DNA from: JAUVRX01 sp049664225
GTDB lineage: Bacteria; Acidobacteriota; Thermoanaerobaculia; Multivoradales; JAHEKO01
Reading direction: 5' to 3'
Length of the DNA stretch: 64,000 bases
Assembly (NCBI GenBank): GCA_049664225.1
Contig: JBATEX010000213.1
Coordinates: 124,001-188,000, forward strand
The notes beneath the pieces are model-generated. The model did no database searches. It was given only the letters and a program-made list of their open reading frames with translations, and was not told the DNA's origin. Below are positions 44,822 to 53,999 of this stretch, piece by piece (the stretch's first letter is position 1; each line of letters starts with the position of its first letter). The translations under genes were made by a program, and so were the position numbers.

Positions 44822-46252
44822 ATGGAATCGACCGAAAAGCGCTTCTTGGACTCGATTCTCGCGGCCGGAGGTAGTCAGGTCGCCCGCACCTTCCTGCGCC
44901 TGATTGCCGACCTGACCTTGGCACGTCTGGTCTTGCCGGACAGCCACGGCCTGTTCGCCCTGGCCTGGTCCACGGTGGTCATCGCGGGCTTTGTCCGCGA
45001 CCTCGGGCTGCCCTATGAGCTGGTCCGTGACCCGAAACACCCCTACGGCACGGTGATGCTCTGGGAGCTGGTGTCGGGCGCCTTCGTTACAGCCCTGTTG
45101 ATCGCTGCGGCACCGCTCTTCGGTCGACTGGACCCCGCCCTGCCCCAGGTCCTTCGTGGCCTCGCACTCTGGGTGCTGATCGAAGCGGCAGCCGTGGTGC
45201 CCCGGGTCTACTTCGAGCGCCAGCTGCAGGTCTCGAAGCTGGTCGGGCCAGAGATCCTCCGAGGATTGACCTTTGCCGTTATCTCCATTTCGCTGGCAGC
45301 TGCCGGCTTCGGCGTCTGGAGCTTCGTTCTGGGTGAGCTTCTGGCCGCCACCGTCTTCCTGATCATTCTGTGGTCTAAGGCGCGAGGCGCTTTCTCCCTG
45401 AAGGCCGACCCACGGCTGATACCCGGCCTGTTGGGAAGAAGCAGTCTTCTCTTCGTTATTGCCCTGGTGGCCAACACCACACCTTTCGTTGGGCGCTACA
45501 TCGTGGAGGTGGTGGACACGACTTCCATGGTGGGACAGTTCGAGAAGGCCTTCCTGTGGGCCTTTCGAGCTCAGATCCTGCTGATCCCGGCACTCGGCAG
45601 GGTGATCTATCCGGCTCTGGTGGCCTATCGATCCGATCGGACACGCTTCGTCGGCGCTTTTCGCCTCGGCACCGTGGCAATCCTCTCGATCGAGGTGATG
45701 TTGGCCTATTTCCTGTTCTTCAATGCCGAGATCGTACTGCTCAAGATCCTGCTGGGACCCAACTGGGAGCCGGCGGTACACCTGCTGCGAATCCTCTGCT
45801 TCCTGCCTCTGGTCGATCCGTTCAATCGGCTCGGCGGGGAGATGCTGAAGGCCTACCGTAAGGATCGGGTCTGGTTGCTCATCGTGCTGGTGAATCTGGC
45901 GTCTCTCGTCGGCTTCGGCTGGTTTCTCGCCCAGCGGATGGGGCCGGCAGGCATGGCCTGGGCACACTACCTTATGCTCGGTCACCTGATCATGGCGTGG
46001 CGGGTTTACCGGATCTGTGGCCCCGAGTTCTGGCGCCTGGTGCGCGATCTCCTGATTACGTATCTCCTGCCGCTACCGTTCTTCCTCGCCATCGCCTACT
46101 TCTTCCCGGCGGCCAGTTGGGGTCGCTTCGCGGCGTCCCTCGTGGGAGGGGCTCTCGTCGGCGGCATGATGCTGTTTCGCTTCGCCGCGCCCTTTCGGGC
46201 GTTCTTCCTCGACAAGCCGGCCGACGTGGCAACCCCAGACCCCTCGCCATGA
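44822..46252 (+). CDS. Wzx-like oligosaccharide flippase
   Basis: This 476-residue protein has about 12-14 hydrophobic helices and the polysaccharide-transporter pattern: an N-terminal AAGGSQVARTFLRLIADLTL with LARLVLPDSHGLFALAWSTV, and in the second half YIVEVVDTTSMVGQFEKAFL, LGRVIYPALVAYRSDRTRF and KILLGPNWEPAVHLLRI. Such proteins flip undecaprenyl-linked sugar units across the inner membrane. It lies between two glycosyltransferase genes; the next gene starts inside its stop (ATGA). The last 15 residues are soluble and Pro-rich. Confidence 0.85.
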   Translation: MESTEKRFLDSILAAGGSQVARTFLRLIADLTLARLVLPDSHGLFALAWSTVVIAGFVRDLGLPYELVRDPKHPYGTVMLWELVSGAFVTALLIAAAPLFGRLDPALPQVLRGLALWVLIEAAAVVPRVYFERQLQVSKLVGPEILRGLTFAVISISLAAAGFGVWSFVLGELLAATVFLIILWSKARGAFSLKADPRLIPGLLGRSSLLFVIALVANTTPFVGRYIVEVVDTTSMVGQFEKAFLWAFRAQILLIPALGRVIYPALVAYRSDRTRFVGAFRLGTVAILSIEVMLAYFLFFNAEIVLLKILLGPNWEPAVHLLRILCFLPLVDPFNRLGGEMLKAYRKDRVWLLIVLVNLASLVGFGWFLAQRMGPAGMAWAHYLMLGHLIMAWRVYRICGPEFWRLVRDLLITYLLPLPFFLAIAYFFPAASWGRFAASLVGGALVGGMMLFRFAAPFRAFFLDKPADVATPDPSP

Positions 46253-47361
46253 CTTCACCGAGCGATTCCTCGAGGCCCAAGGTGGCCGTCATCCTCTCCG
46301 GCTATGGCCAGGTGCAGCGGGGTGCCGAGGCCCTGCTGTCTCAATGGCTTCCCCGTCTCGAGAATCGCCTCGATCTCCACGTCTACTCCCGGTCGGGAAG
46401 AGGCCCGGGGGGAGTTGCCAGGCCGGCCATTTCGCGCTCCTCGATCGAGTCCTGGTACCTGGCGACTCGCGCCGGACGCAAGGTGTTGGACACGCTCTAT
46501 CTGGAGCCGATCCACCTCGAGTGGACGAGCCACCTCCTGGCATCGCTACCCTCGTTGATCCGGGGTCGCTTCGATGTCATCTGGCACGAAACGGGGCTGT
46601 GGGGCGGCTATCTGCTTTCCTGGCTTCGCCGGTTCACAGGGGTCCGTCTGCTCGATGTGGCGCACAGCAATCAGCTGGGGTGGGAGTTGCCGTTCGCCCG
46701 CCGGCGACCCGATATCTTCGTCGCCCAGAGCGACAGCTTCGCCGAACAGATCCGCGTCCAGGTACCCGGACTTCGGGTCGAGGTCGTGCGACAGGGAGTC
46801 GATTGCGATTTCTTCAGGCCGGGGGTGGAACGCTACCCGATCGAGTTGCAACCTCCCGTGGTGCTGGTGGTAGGCGCCCTGTCGCCGGAGAAGGCTCCTG
46901 GGCTCGCGATCGAGGCGGTCGCCAGAACCCGAGCCTCCCTGGTTCTGGCAGGTGACGGACCCTTGGCATCGTCGCTGGATGCTGTGGCCCACGAGCGACT
47001 CGGCCCTGATCGCTACCGACGCCTCGCCCTTCAGCGCGAACAGATGCCCAGCCTTTATGCCGCAGCGGACCTCCTGTTGGCACCCTCCCCCCGTGAAGCC
47101 GGACCTCTGGCAGTATTGGAGGCGATGGCCTGTAACAAGCCGGTGGTCGCCACCGCCGATTCGGCCCGTCAGGAGATGGCCGGGGAAGGCGGCATCCTGG
47201 TGCGCGGTGCCGACCCCCAGAGCTTTTCCGACGCCATTGAAAACACTCTCGGTGTGCAGTGGGGCGATCGACCCCGACAACAGGCTCTCTCTCATTCGGT
47301 GGATGACTCCGCCAGGATGCTTGGAGATCTACTCTGCGAGCTGGGCAGGAGGCGACCATGA
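46249..47361 (+). CDS. GT4 family glycosyltransferase
   Basis: This 370-residue GT-B enzyme starts at an ATGA overlap with the flippase gene. It has KVAVILSGYGQVQRGAEALL in the acceptor half and a C-terminal donor half with VVLVVGALSPEKAPGLAIEA, LVLAGDGPLASSL, LYAAADLLLAPSPREAGPLA and VLEAMACNKPVVA, the GT4 EX7E-like zone (the first Glu in REAGPLAVLEAMAC). It likely extends the lipid-linked glycan. Its stop overlaps the deacetylase start. Confidence 0.9.
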   Translation: MTSPSDSSRPKVAVILSGYGQVQRGAEALLSQWLPRLENRLDLHVYSRSGRGPGGVARPAISRSSIESWYLATRAGRKVLDTLYLEPIHLEWTSHLLASLPSLIRGRFDVIWHETGLWGGYLLSWLRRFTGVRLLDVAHSNQLGWELPFARRRPDIFVAQSDSFAEQIRVQVPGLRVEVVRQGVDCDFFRPGVERYPIELQPPVVLVVGALSPEKAPGLAIEAVARTRASLVLAGDGPLASSLDAVAHERLGPDRYRRLALQREQMPSLYAAADLLLAPSPREAGPLAVLEAMACNKPVVATADSARQEMAGEGGILVRGADPQSFSDAIENTLGVQWGDRPRQQALSHSVDDSARMLGDLLCELGRRRP

Positions 47362-48125
47362 AGGGTTGGTTGCCACGGCGGACCCTGCCAGTCCTCATGT
47401 ACCACCGCCTTGGGTCTTGCCCGGGTGGTGACCCGCGGCTCTGGGTTACGGAAGAGACTTTCGCCCTCCATCTGATGTGGATTCAGAATCGTGGTCTGCG
47501 AACGCTTTCACTCGACGAAGCCTACGAAAGCTTTCGCTCGGGCAGTTTCTCGAGCAAGGCCGTTCTGATCACCTTCGACGACGCCTTCGCCGAGACCCTG
47601 GAGCGTGCAGCTCCTCTGCTCCAGAAGTACGCCATGCGCAGCACGGTCTTCGTGCCGGCCGGGCTCCTGGGGGAGACAGTCACACTGAGCTCCGAAGGAG
47701 GCTCCTACGAAACTGCTGCCGAAGGCCGGATCGTGGACGAAGGGGGTCTGAGGAAATGGGTCGATCGTGGGCAGGAGGTCGGCTCTCATTCGTTGACCCA
47801 CAAGGATCTGACCGGCAGCAGCTTCGAGACCGCCGGCGCGGAAGCTGCTCGATCGAAGCAGCGCCTGGAGGAGGTTCTGGACCAGCCGATCCTGGACTTC
47901 TGCTACCCGTTTGCCAATCACGACGCGGCCGCTCGCCGGGCCGTCTCCGAGGCAGGCTACCGGGCGGCCTACGCCGGTGAGCCGCCAACTACCGATCTGT
48001 TCGCCTTGCCCAGAATGATGGTCTTCCCAGAGGATTCCGAACAGCGGTACGCGCGCAAGCTGTCCGGCTTCTACTACTGGATCTCAGCTTGGCACGAGAG
48101 ACTGGGCCAGGTCAGGCCTCGATGA
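47358..48125 (+). CDS. Polysaccharide deacetylase family protein (NodB homology)
   Basis: This 255-residue carbohydrate esterase 4-type protein starts at an ATGA overlap. It has VLMYHRLG at the N-terminus, the catalytic-base/metal Asp pair in LITFDDAF (Asp74-Asp75), the metal histidines in GSHSLTHKDL (His144, His148), and DFCYPFANHD for motif 3. No signal peptide is evident, so it may act on lipid-linked sugars in the cytoplasm or be exported in another way. It removes N-acetyl groups from a hexosamine glycan. Confidence 0.87.
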   Translation: MKGWLPRRTLPVLMYHRLGSCPGGDPRLWVTEETFALHLMWIQNRGLRTLSLDEAYESFRSGSFSSKAVLITFDDAFAETLERAAPLLQKYAMRSTVFVPAGLLGETVTLSSEGGSYETAAEGRIVDEGGLRKWVDRGQEVGSHSLTHKDLTGSSFETAGAEAARSKQRLEEVLDQPILDFCYPFANHDAAARRAVSEAGYRAAYAGEPPTTDLFALPRMMVFPEDSEQRYARKLSGFYYWISAWHERLGQVRPR

Positions 48126-48211
48126 ATCGCGCCTTCCCAGGCGATGCCGTGGGTCCCATGAACAGTGCGGGCTAGGGACTCATCTCGATTCATGGCAGAC
48201 TTGGTTTACCC

Positions 48212-48742
48212 ATGAGTGTTTGGCCGAATTTCCGCCGCGACCTGCGACGCATCCGCGAGATCAAGGGGAAGGGGACTTTCCGTACTTTCGTGGAGGCCAT
48301 GCTGTTCGACTCCGGGTTTCAGGCCCTCGCGGCATACCGGATGGGCTCCAGCTTTCGGAAGTGGGGGTGGCCGGTCCTTCCCGCCGTTTTTCGACGCTGG
48401 GCGATCGGCTCCTGCGGCATCGACATTCTGCCCCAGGCGCGGATCGGCGGCGGCTGCTATATCGCCCACGGACTCGGCCTGGTTGTCGGCGGCACGACGG
48501 TAATCGGTGAGGACTGCACCCTGCTCCAGGGAGTGACCCTCGGCGAAGCGCGCTTTTCCGAGGACGCCTGTCCCCGGATCGGCAACCGGGTGACGATCGG
48601 CGTGAATGCCGTGGTGCTGGGAGGCGTCTCGGTGGGCGACGACGCTTTCGTGGGAGCGGGAGCCGTCGTCCTCGAGGACGTTCCTGCCGCCAGCCTGGCA
48701 GTGGGCACTCCAGCCCGAAGTCGTCCTCTCACCAACGGCTAG
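48212..48742 (+). CDS. Serine O-acetyltransferase-like hexapeptide protein
   Basis: This 176-residue protein has a short helical head (NFRRDLRRIREIKGKGTFRT) and a left-handed beta-helix: IDILPQARIGGGCYIAHGLG, VVGGTTVIGEDCTLLQGVTL, VTIGVNAVVLGGVSVGDDAF, VGAGAVVLEDVP. It resembles the short CysE-like enzymes common in polysaccharide loci, so it may acetylate a sugar, or serine, using acetyl-CoA. Its 3' end overlaps the convergent GT2 gene by four bases. It is 86 nt from the deacetylase gene and probably belongs to the same transcript. Confidence 0.82.
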   Translation: MSVWPNFRRDLRRIREIKGKGTFRTFVEAMLFDSGFQALAAYRMGSSFRKWGWPVLPAVFRRWAIGSCGIDILPQARIGGGCYIAHGLGLVVGGTTVIGEDCTLLQGVTLGEARFSEDACPRIGNRVTIGVNAVVLGGVSVGDDAFVGAGAVVLEDVPAASLAVGTPARSRPLTNG

Positions 48743-49668
48743 GCTGGATCGGACTTCAACCTGGGCGGTGGCGGTAGAGGGTCCCTGAAGCCGCTCCAGA
48801 GTCCCTTCGCTTTCGACGCGACAGCCTCCGCGTTCCCCCTGGGCAACTCCCTCAGAAGAGCACCCCCCAGGGCCGCGATGTTGGCAATCACGAAGAGCGT
48901 CAGCGCCGGAAGACGAAAATGCCGCCTCGCGTAGAGGGCGTTGCTACGACCCGTATGAAAGGTCTTGAAAGGCGTATAGCTGCCGCCGGTAGACGTGGCC
49001 ACCTTGTGCCAGAGGCGACTCTCTGGAACATAGCGCAGCCGGAAGCCCGCATCCAGGGCCCTGCGGCACCAGTCCGCATCTTCCACCCCGATGAAGAACA
49101 TTGGGTCGAATAGCCCGACCTGTTCCAGGACACCGCGAGGGACCAGTAGACAGCAGGTCGTCAGGTAGGTGACATCTTTGGGCTCGTCCCATGCAGGCCC
49201 GTCCGGTTGCCGAATCCCGAGCTCCTGGGTCACCGTCTCGCGCAGCCGCAATCGTCCCCCGGCCGCCCAGATGAGATCTGGTGGCTGGTGGAAGTAGATC
49301 TTCGGTCCGGCAGCCCCGACTTGGTCTTCGAGGCAGGCTTCGATGAGTGGTGGTAGGAATCCCTGGTCGACCTCCACGTCGGTATTGAGCAGCAGGACCC
49401 AACCGCAGTCGTACCGCTCCAGGAGGTGCCGAATTCCCGCCACGTTGCCGGCCGCGAAGCCCAGGTTCTCGCCGGTCTCCAGGACCTCGATGTCCGGTCG
49501 CTCCCGACGCAATCTGGCGACCGAGTCGTCGGTGGAGCCGTTGTCCACTACCAGTCTCTGCAGGGGTGGCCCGTCGATCTGGTCGAGCTGGCCAAGGACG
49601 TCGAGTGCGTCGTCGATGCCGTTCCAGTTGACGAGAACCACGGCCACCGACGCCGACGGGTCACGCAT
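48739..49668 (-). CDS. GT2 family glycosyltransferase, rhamnosyltransferase-like
   Basis: This 309-residue enzyme begins VAVVLVNWNGIDDALDVLGQ with LVVDNGSTDDSVARLR, GENLGFAAGNVAGIRHL and LLLNTDVEVDQGFL, the pattern of WcaA/RfbN-like enzymes. The acceptor half shows FFIGVEDADWCRRALDAGFR and LWHKVATSTGG. A short hydrophobic stretch (LPALTLFVIANIAALGGALL) near the C-terminus may associate with the membrane. The start lies three nucleotides after the stop of the flavoprotein gene, so the two are coupled. Confidence 0.9.
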   Translation of the reverse strand: MRDPSASVAVVLVNWNGIDDALDVLGQLDQIDGPPLQRLVVDNGSTDDSVARLRRERPDIEVLETGENLGFAAGNVAGIRHLLERYDCGWVLLLNTDVEVDQGFLPPLIEACLEDQVGAAGPKIYFHQPPDLIWAAGGRLRLRETVTQELGIRQPDGPAWDEPKDVTYLTTCCLLVPRGVLEQVGLFDPMFFIGVEDADWCRRALDAGFRLRYVPESRLWHKVATSTGGSYTPFKTFHTGRSNALYARRHFRLPALTLFVIANIAALGGALLRELPRGNAEAVASKAKGLWSGFRDPLPPPPRLKSDPA

Positions 49669-49671
49669 CGA

Positions 49672-50994
49672 TCAGGGCCTCGCGGCGACGATCTCATCGA
49701 CCGCTCGCTTACCGCTCCGCATCGAGTGGTCCATGTTGAAGTACTGCCACTCGCCGAATCGACCTGCCGTGCGGATGCCGTACTGCAAGAGCCACTCTCG
49801 GATGGTCGCTACGTTGGCGGCATGGGCGAGGTCATAGATCACGTAAGCAGGCAGAATCTCCTCCGTGTGCACGAACGAGATCGTATCGTCGGAGGTAATC
49901 AGCCTGGCGGCAAGCAGGCCTTCGACGGTCTTCTCCACCGCCGCGTCCCGATCCAGGGGCCGCACATCCGAGAAGGCCACCTCGGTGGAGATGGCACTCT
50001 TGCCCGCCGGCACCGTGTCAGGACTGAAGTTCGCAGGTATCGAGAGGCGGTGGAAGGGAAACTCGTCCTCGTAGAAATAGATCCAGTGCTTGTCGGAGAT
50101 GGCCTCGCGGTCGATGCCCAGGTTGACGCAGTAGATCCCCTGGTACCGCAACCCTTCGCAGGCACGCTTCACCTCTGGCGGCACACCGGGAATGAAGTGT
50201 GGGACGAACGGCAGCGGCAGCGTATAGATCAGTTGGTCGAAGGGCACGACTTCACCGTCCTCGAAGACGACCTGCTTGGCAGGCAGCTCGATGCGAACGG
50301 CCGTGCGGTCGAGATTGAGGCCGGAAACCCTATTCCCCAGAGCTCTCGGCAGGGGCTCGATGCCGCCCTGCTTCGTGTACCAGAAAAGCGCCGTGGCACC
50401 TACCTGGTCTACCTCACCCGTCAGTGCGCCGTGGATGATCCTCTCGATGTCTGGGGTCGGGACGCGACGGCCGATCCAACTGAAATCCATCGTCGAAGGC
50501 TCCACCGTCCAGATCTTCTTGGCATACGGAATCATCAGGTGATCGGCGATGCCGTCCCCGAAGAAACCACGCATCCACTCCTCGTAGTTCCCAGGGTTGA
50601 AATCGCCCCTGGCCTGGGCTTCCACGGCGCGGGTGAGGCCCACGAGGCACTCCCTGACGATCGGGATGGGCAGCCCGAAGAGGTGAGCCTGGAACGGAAA
50701 CTGGGTGTAGAGATCGTGAGCCCGGTGGTAGATGTAGGCCCGCCTCTCCTGGGCATGGAAGTTGTCTCCAAGGAGATCGCGGATCAGCTCCTCCATTTCC
50801 TTGTCGATCGTGAACAGGATGTGAGGGCCGTAGTCGAAGCGGTACCCTCCTACGTCCACGGTCCGCGCCAGGCCACCGACTCGGGCTTCCCGCTCGTAGA
50901 TCTGCCAGTGTTGCTCACCGGCCAGCTGCAGGTGATAGGCCGCCGATAGTCCGGCCAGGCCTCCACCCAGGATGACGTCCTGTCTTTCCCGCAT
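49672..50994 (-). CDS. FAD-dependent amine-oxidase/UDP-galactopyranose-mutase-like protein
   Basis: This 440-residue flavoprotein starts DVILGGGLAGLSAAYHLQLA with YEREARVGGLARTVDVGG, the FAD-binding and GG-doublet motifs, then FDYGPHILFTIDKEMEEL, like the YGPHIFHT region of UDP-galactopyranose mutase. IPYAKKIWTVEPSTMDFSWI and GRFGEWQYFNMDHSMRSGKR near the C-terminus fit FAD-linked proteins of glycan loci. It may interconvert or oxidise a nucleotide or lipid-linked sugar. True mutase activity is not certain. In the same direction it is followed at once by the GT2 gene. Confidence 0.8.
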   Translation of the reverse strand: MRERQDVILGGGLAGLSAAYHLQLAGEQHWQIYEREARVGGLARTVDVGGYRFDYGPHILFTIDKEMEELIRDLLGDNFHAQERRAYIYHRAHDLYTQFPFQAHLFGLPIPIVRECLVGLTRAVEAQARGDFNPGNYEEWMRGFFGDGIADHLMIPYAKKIWTVEPSTMDFSWIGRRVPTPDIERIIHGALTGEVDQVGATALFWYTKQGGIEPLPRALGNRVSGLNLDRTAVRIELPAKQVVFEDGEVVPFDQLIYTLPLPFVPHFIPGVPPEVKRACEGLRYQGIYCVNLGIDREAISDKHWIYFYEDEFPFHRLSIPANFSPDTVPAGKSAISTEVAFSDVRPLDRDAAVEKTVEGLLAARLITSDDTISFVHTEEILPAYVIYDLAHAANVATIREWLLQYGIRTAGRFGEWQYFNMDHSMRSGKRAVDEIVAARP

Positions 50995-51166
50995 AGTACT
51001 CGCTTGAGATGATCGAAAACTCTTCGCCGCACGACGCTCGGCGACATGGCCGGGGCTCGAAATCGATGATGGCCCAGTATCTCGGAGCCTCTGAAGGTTG
51101 TCAACCGAGGCCGCCCCACGCTCGGGCAGCTCCGGCTCGCTCGCCTTGGATTGGCATTGCGGACTC

Positions 51167-53086
51167 CTACCGCAGTTCCAAGACGGTGAATCGGCCATCT
51201 GGAGAGCGGTAGATCTGCTCGGCCAGCCGACCGGGCTCTGCGAGGAAGTCGAGGAAAGCTCGGGGGTAGGGGATCCCTCGATTGCGGCTGTCAATCAAGA
51301 TATGGGTCAGTCCGTTGTCTCGCAGCAACTCCAGCACTTCCGACTTTGTCTCACAATTCATCACGAGCTGCCTGGTCTGTGAGGCTTCGAAGAAGCTGTC
51401 AGCGAGATACTCACGATGGCAGAAGAACCCATGATTGGTGTTCACCATCACGAGGCGCGCCTCCACAGGCAGGCTCTCGTTGATGAACCTGTAGACGGGG
51501 TGGACGACTGCCTGACTCACTGCGCGACCGTCGCTCAGATATTCGCCGGCCAGCTTCCAGCCGCCCAGCATGAACCGGCCACCCGACTGCACCACGATCA
51601 CCACGATCAGAACGGTTACAAGCAGCTCGCCCAGGCGTCGGCCACCCCTGGAGTTGGATCGAGACACGAGCTCGGCCAGCGAGCAAGCCGCTGCCGTCGC
51701 CAGAAACGGCAGAATGGGGATCAGGAATCGCATTTGCTGCGAGGTCAGACCCCAGGAGACGAAATAGAGCCCCGAGATCCAGAGACATCGACGAACCAGA
51801 TCGCTCCCTCGTGCCATCCATAGGCTAAGCGGGATCCAGACCAGCCAGAGAGGATGAATCTGCCCTTCGAATCGCTCGTAGCCTTGCCCGCCCAGCAGGA
51901 TGACGCGAAACGGCAGTAGCAGATAGTCGATGAATCTCCGACCCATGCCGATGCCCCGTTGCCATTCGCGCAGCATCTCGCCCAGCTCCAGGCTCCAGCT
52001 CGGACCGCCGAACGCTTCGTAAAGAAACGGATAGACGGGGTTGCCGGTGAAGAGCCAGCTCTTCACGAACCACACGAGGAGAACCACCACGGAGGGCGCA
52101 ACGAGGATGGTCAGCGCTTGGAGCAAGCCCCCTGGGGCCGGTCTCCTCCTGCGCCACTCCAGACACAGGAGGAATGCAAGACAGAGCACCGCGACGAACC
52201 CGGTCAGCTTGAGCCCGGCCAGCAGGCCCGCAAGAAGCCCGACGACCGTCAAGTCCCCTGGCACGATTCGTTCTTGCCTCAGGACCGCATGAAGCAACAG
52301 AAAACTCACGAAGAAGAAGAAGGCATAGGCCAGGTCCACGTAGGCAATACGGATCTCCGCCAGCACCACTTGATTGCAGAGCACCAGGGCGGCGCCGAAC
52401 AAACCGAAGAGAGGCCCGGCGCTGCGGCGCACGATCCAGAAAACCGCTATGAGGGTCAGAACGCCCAACCAGTAGTGAACCAGCTTCGCCAGCACGTAAT
52501 CGCGCACCAGGATTGCAACGAGGAAGAGCAATTCTGTGTTCAGCGGCCAGTTGGAGTAGACGTTGAAGGGTATGGGCCTGAAACCGCCGTTCTCCGCCCA
52601 CAGCCGCGGCACCGTGAGGTGATAGACGTTGGCGTCCCAGCCGACTGCCGGCCAGATGGTCTGCAGAAAAAGAGCCCACAACAAGAGGCCCACGGCAGCC
52701 GCGGCGGTTGCCACCTCCCAGCGAGGGAATCTGAAATGCCTCCAGCCAGCCATCTCAGGAGCGACAGCTCCAGAGACGACTGCTCCTGCCAAGGTCACCA
52801 CGAGGAAGCCGGCGAGACCGTAAACGATTCCCGTTGCTAGCAGACCCGCGGCTGCGAGTATGAAGGCGATGACGATCCAGACTCCCATGCCGAGAGCCTG
52901 TCGAACCACGAAGGGTGCCCAGGCTGCCTCTCGGCGGCGGAGAACCAACCCCTCGACCAGCCGCCCAGAGACCTGAAACAGGAGGACCAGCAGCACCAAC
53001 CAGAGAACTTGAGAGAGGATGAATCCCATACGGGTGTGAATTTCGGGGTTGACGATGGTCGCGAAGGTTATTGTATAGTCAGCCAT
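51167..53086 (-). CDS. GT-C-like membrane glycosyltransferase (GT39-related)
   Basis: This 639-residue protein has about twelve helices. The first long outer loop after helix 4 has AVGWDANVYHLTVPRLWAEN (Asp151), the place of the catalytic acid in GT39-like enzymes, followed by SNWPLNTELLFLVAILV. A soluble C-terminal part (VHPVYRFINESLPVEARLVM to SPDGRFTVLELR) resembles the outside domain of such proteins. It probably transfers a polyprenyl-linked sugar outside the membrane. ATG 53086 has GAGG six nt upstream; ATG 53029 is an alternative. It precedes the flavoprotein gene by 172 nt and is divergent from the LysM gene. Confidence 0.78.
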   Translation of the reverse strand: MADYTITFATIVNPEIHTRMGFILSQVLWLVLLVLLFQVSGRLVEGLVLRRREAAWAPFVVRQALGMGVWIVIAFILAAAGLLATGIVYGLAGFLVVTLAGAVVSGAVAPEMAGWRHFRFPRWEVATAAAAVGLLLWALFLQTIWPAVGWDANVYHLTVPRLWAENGGFRPIPFNVYSNWPLNTELLFLVAILVRDYVLAKLVHYWLGVLTLIAVFWIVRRSAGPLFGLFGAALVLCNQVVLAEIRIAYVDLAYAFFFFVSFLLLHAVLRQERIVPGDLTVVGLLAGLLAGLKLTGFVAVLCLAFLLCLEWRRRRPAPGGLLQALTILVAPSVVVLLVWFVKSWLFTGNPVYPFLYEAFGGPSWSLELGEMLREWQRGIGMGRRFIDYLLLPFRVILLGGQGYERFEGQIHPLWLVWIPLSLWMARGSDLVRRCLWISGLYFVSWGLTSQQMRFLIPILPFLATAAACSLAELVSRSNSRGGRRLGELLVTVLIVVIVVQSGGRFMLGGWKLAGEYLSDGRAVSQAVVHPVYRFINESLPVEARLVMVNTNHGFFCHREYLADSFFEASQTRQLVMNCETKSEVLELLRDNGLTHILIDSRNRGIPYPRAFLDFLAEPGRLAEQIYRSPDGRFTVLELR

Positions 53087-53176
53087 CGATGCCTCGGGGG
53101 GGAGGTCTTCGGACATCACCCCCAAGTCCATGTCTTCAACTCGACTCGGTTCAGCCGCCAACACCACCGCCGACCC

Positions 53177-53959
53177 ATGACACGATCAGCGCAAGGCTCG
53201 ACCGAACGCTATCGCCTCGGTCGTTCGGTGGCGGCAACCTCGACCCTGGCTCTGAGTCTGCTGGTCCTGCTGGCGACTCCGAGCCCGACTGGGGCTCAGA
53301 ATCTGCAGGCCACCACAGGTTCCATGGCCTTGCAGAAGAAGCAGGCCGAGAGGCATGGCTTCGAGTTCTTCCGCACGCCCGAAGACGTCTATGAGGCCGT
53401 CGAACGAGGCCAGCTGACCTCGGTGGAAGGTAATGAGCACTTCATTCTCAAGGAAGTCTCCTTCCCTTTCACCCGACCAGAAATCAAGAGTTTCGTCGAG
53501 CTGTTGGCGGAGAAGTACCACGCAGCCTGCGGCGAGGAATTGGTGGTCACCAGTCTGACCCGACCACAGAGCCGCCAACCGAGGAACGCCTCCAAGCAAT
53601 CGGTGCACCAAGCAGGCATGGCGATCGATATGCGACGTAGCTGGAATCGCAACTGTCGTCGCTGGATGGCCGATACGCTCCTGACCCTGGAGGTCAACGG
53701 TGTCCTGGACGCCATGCTCGAGTGGCACCCGCAGCACTTCCACGTAGCGCTGTTTCCCTCGCAGTACCGGCAGCACGGATCCGAGATTCTCGAATCCGGC
53801 GAGCGGACGCACTACCAGGTGACGCGCGGCGACACACTGTGGAAGATCGCCAAGCGCCACAACACCGATGTGCTTGCCGTCAAAGAGATGAACGGCCTGC
53901 GGTCCAGTCGGATCTACGAAGGCCAAGTCCTCAGATTGCCGGCCGCTGGCCGACGCTGA
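53177..53959 (+). CDS. Secreted M15-like (DUF5715-type) protein with C-terminal LysM
   Basis: This 260-residue protein has a signal peptide (STLALSLLVLLATPSPTGA). The middle has TSLTRPQSRQPRN, SVHQAGMAIDMR (His144, Asp151) and WHPQHFHVALFP (His187, His189), which matches the zinc-site spacing of M15/VanY-type D,D- or L,D-peptidases; DUF5715 proteins have this layout. Residues 212-255 are a LysM domain (YQVTRGDTLWKIAKRHNTDV) for binding peptidoglycan. It likely trims or remodels the wall, though a non-catalytic role cannot be excluded. The ATG 53177 is within a frame open upstream, but the signal peptide fixes the start here. Confidence 0.8.
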   Translation: MTRSAQGSTERYRLGRSVAATSTLALSLLVLLATPSPTGAQNLQATTGSMALQKKQAERHGFEFFRTPEDVYEAVERGQLTSVEGNEHFILKEVSFPFTRPEIKSFVELLAEKYHAACGEELVVTSLTRPQSRQPRNASKQSVHQAGMAIDMRRSWNRNCRRWMADTLLTLEVNGVLDAMLEWHPQHFHVALFPSQYRQHGSEILESGERTHYQVTRGDTLWKIAKRHNTDVLAVKEMNGLRSSRIYEGQVLRLPAAGRR

Positions 53960-53999
53960 ACGGTTGGCCTCCGCCACCCCCCCGTCCGGGTAAACCACC

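Noticed and set aside
49426..50949. Plus-strand open frame of 507 codons opposite the flavoprotein gene
   Set aside because: The minus strand encodes a clear FAD-binding protein with conserved motifs. The plus frame is a shadow of third-position GC bias.
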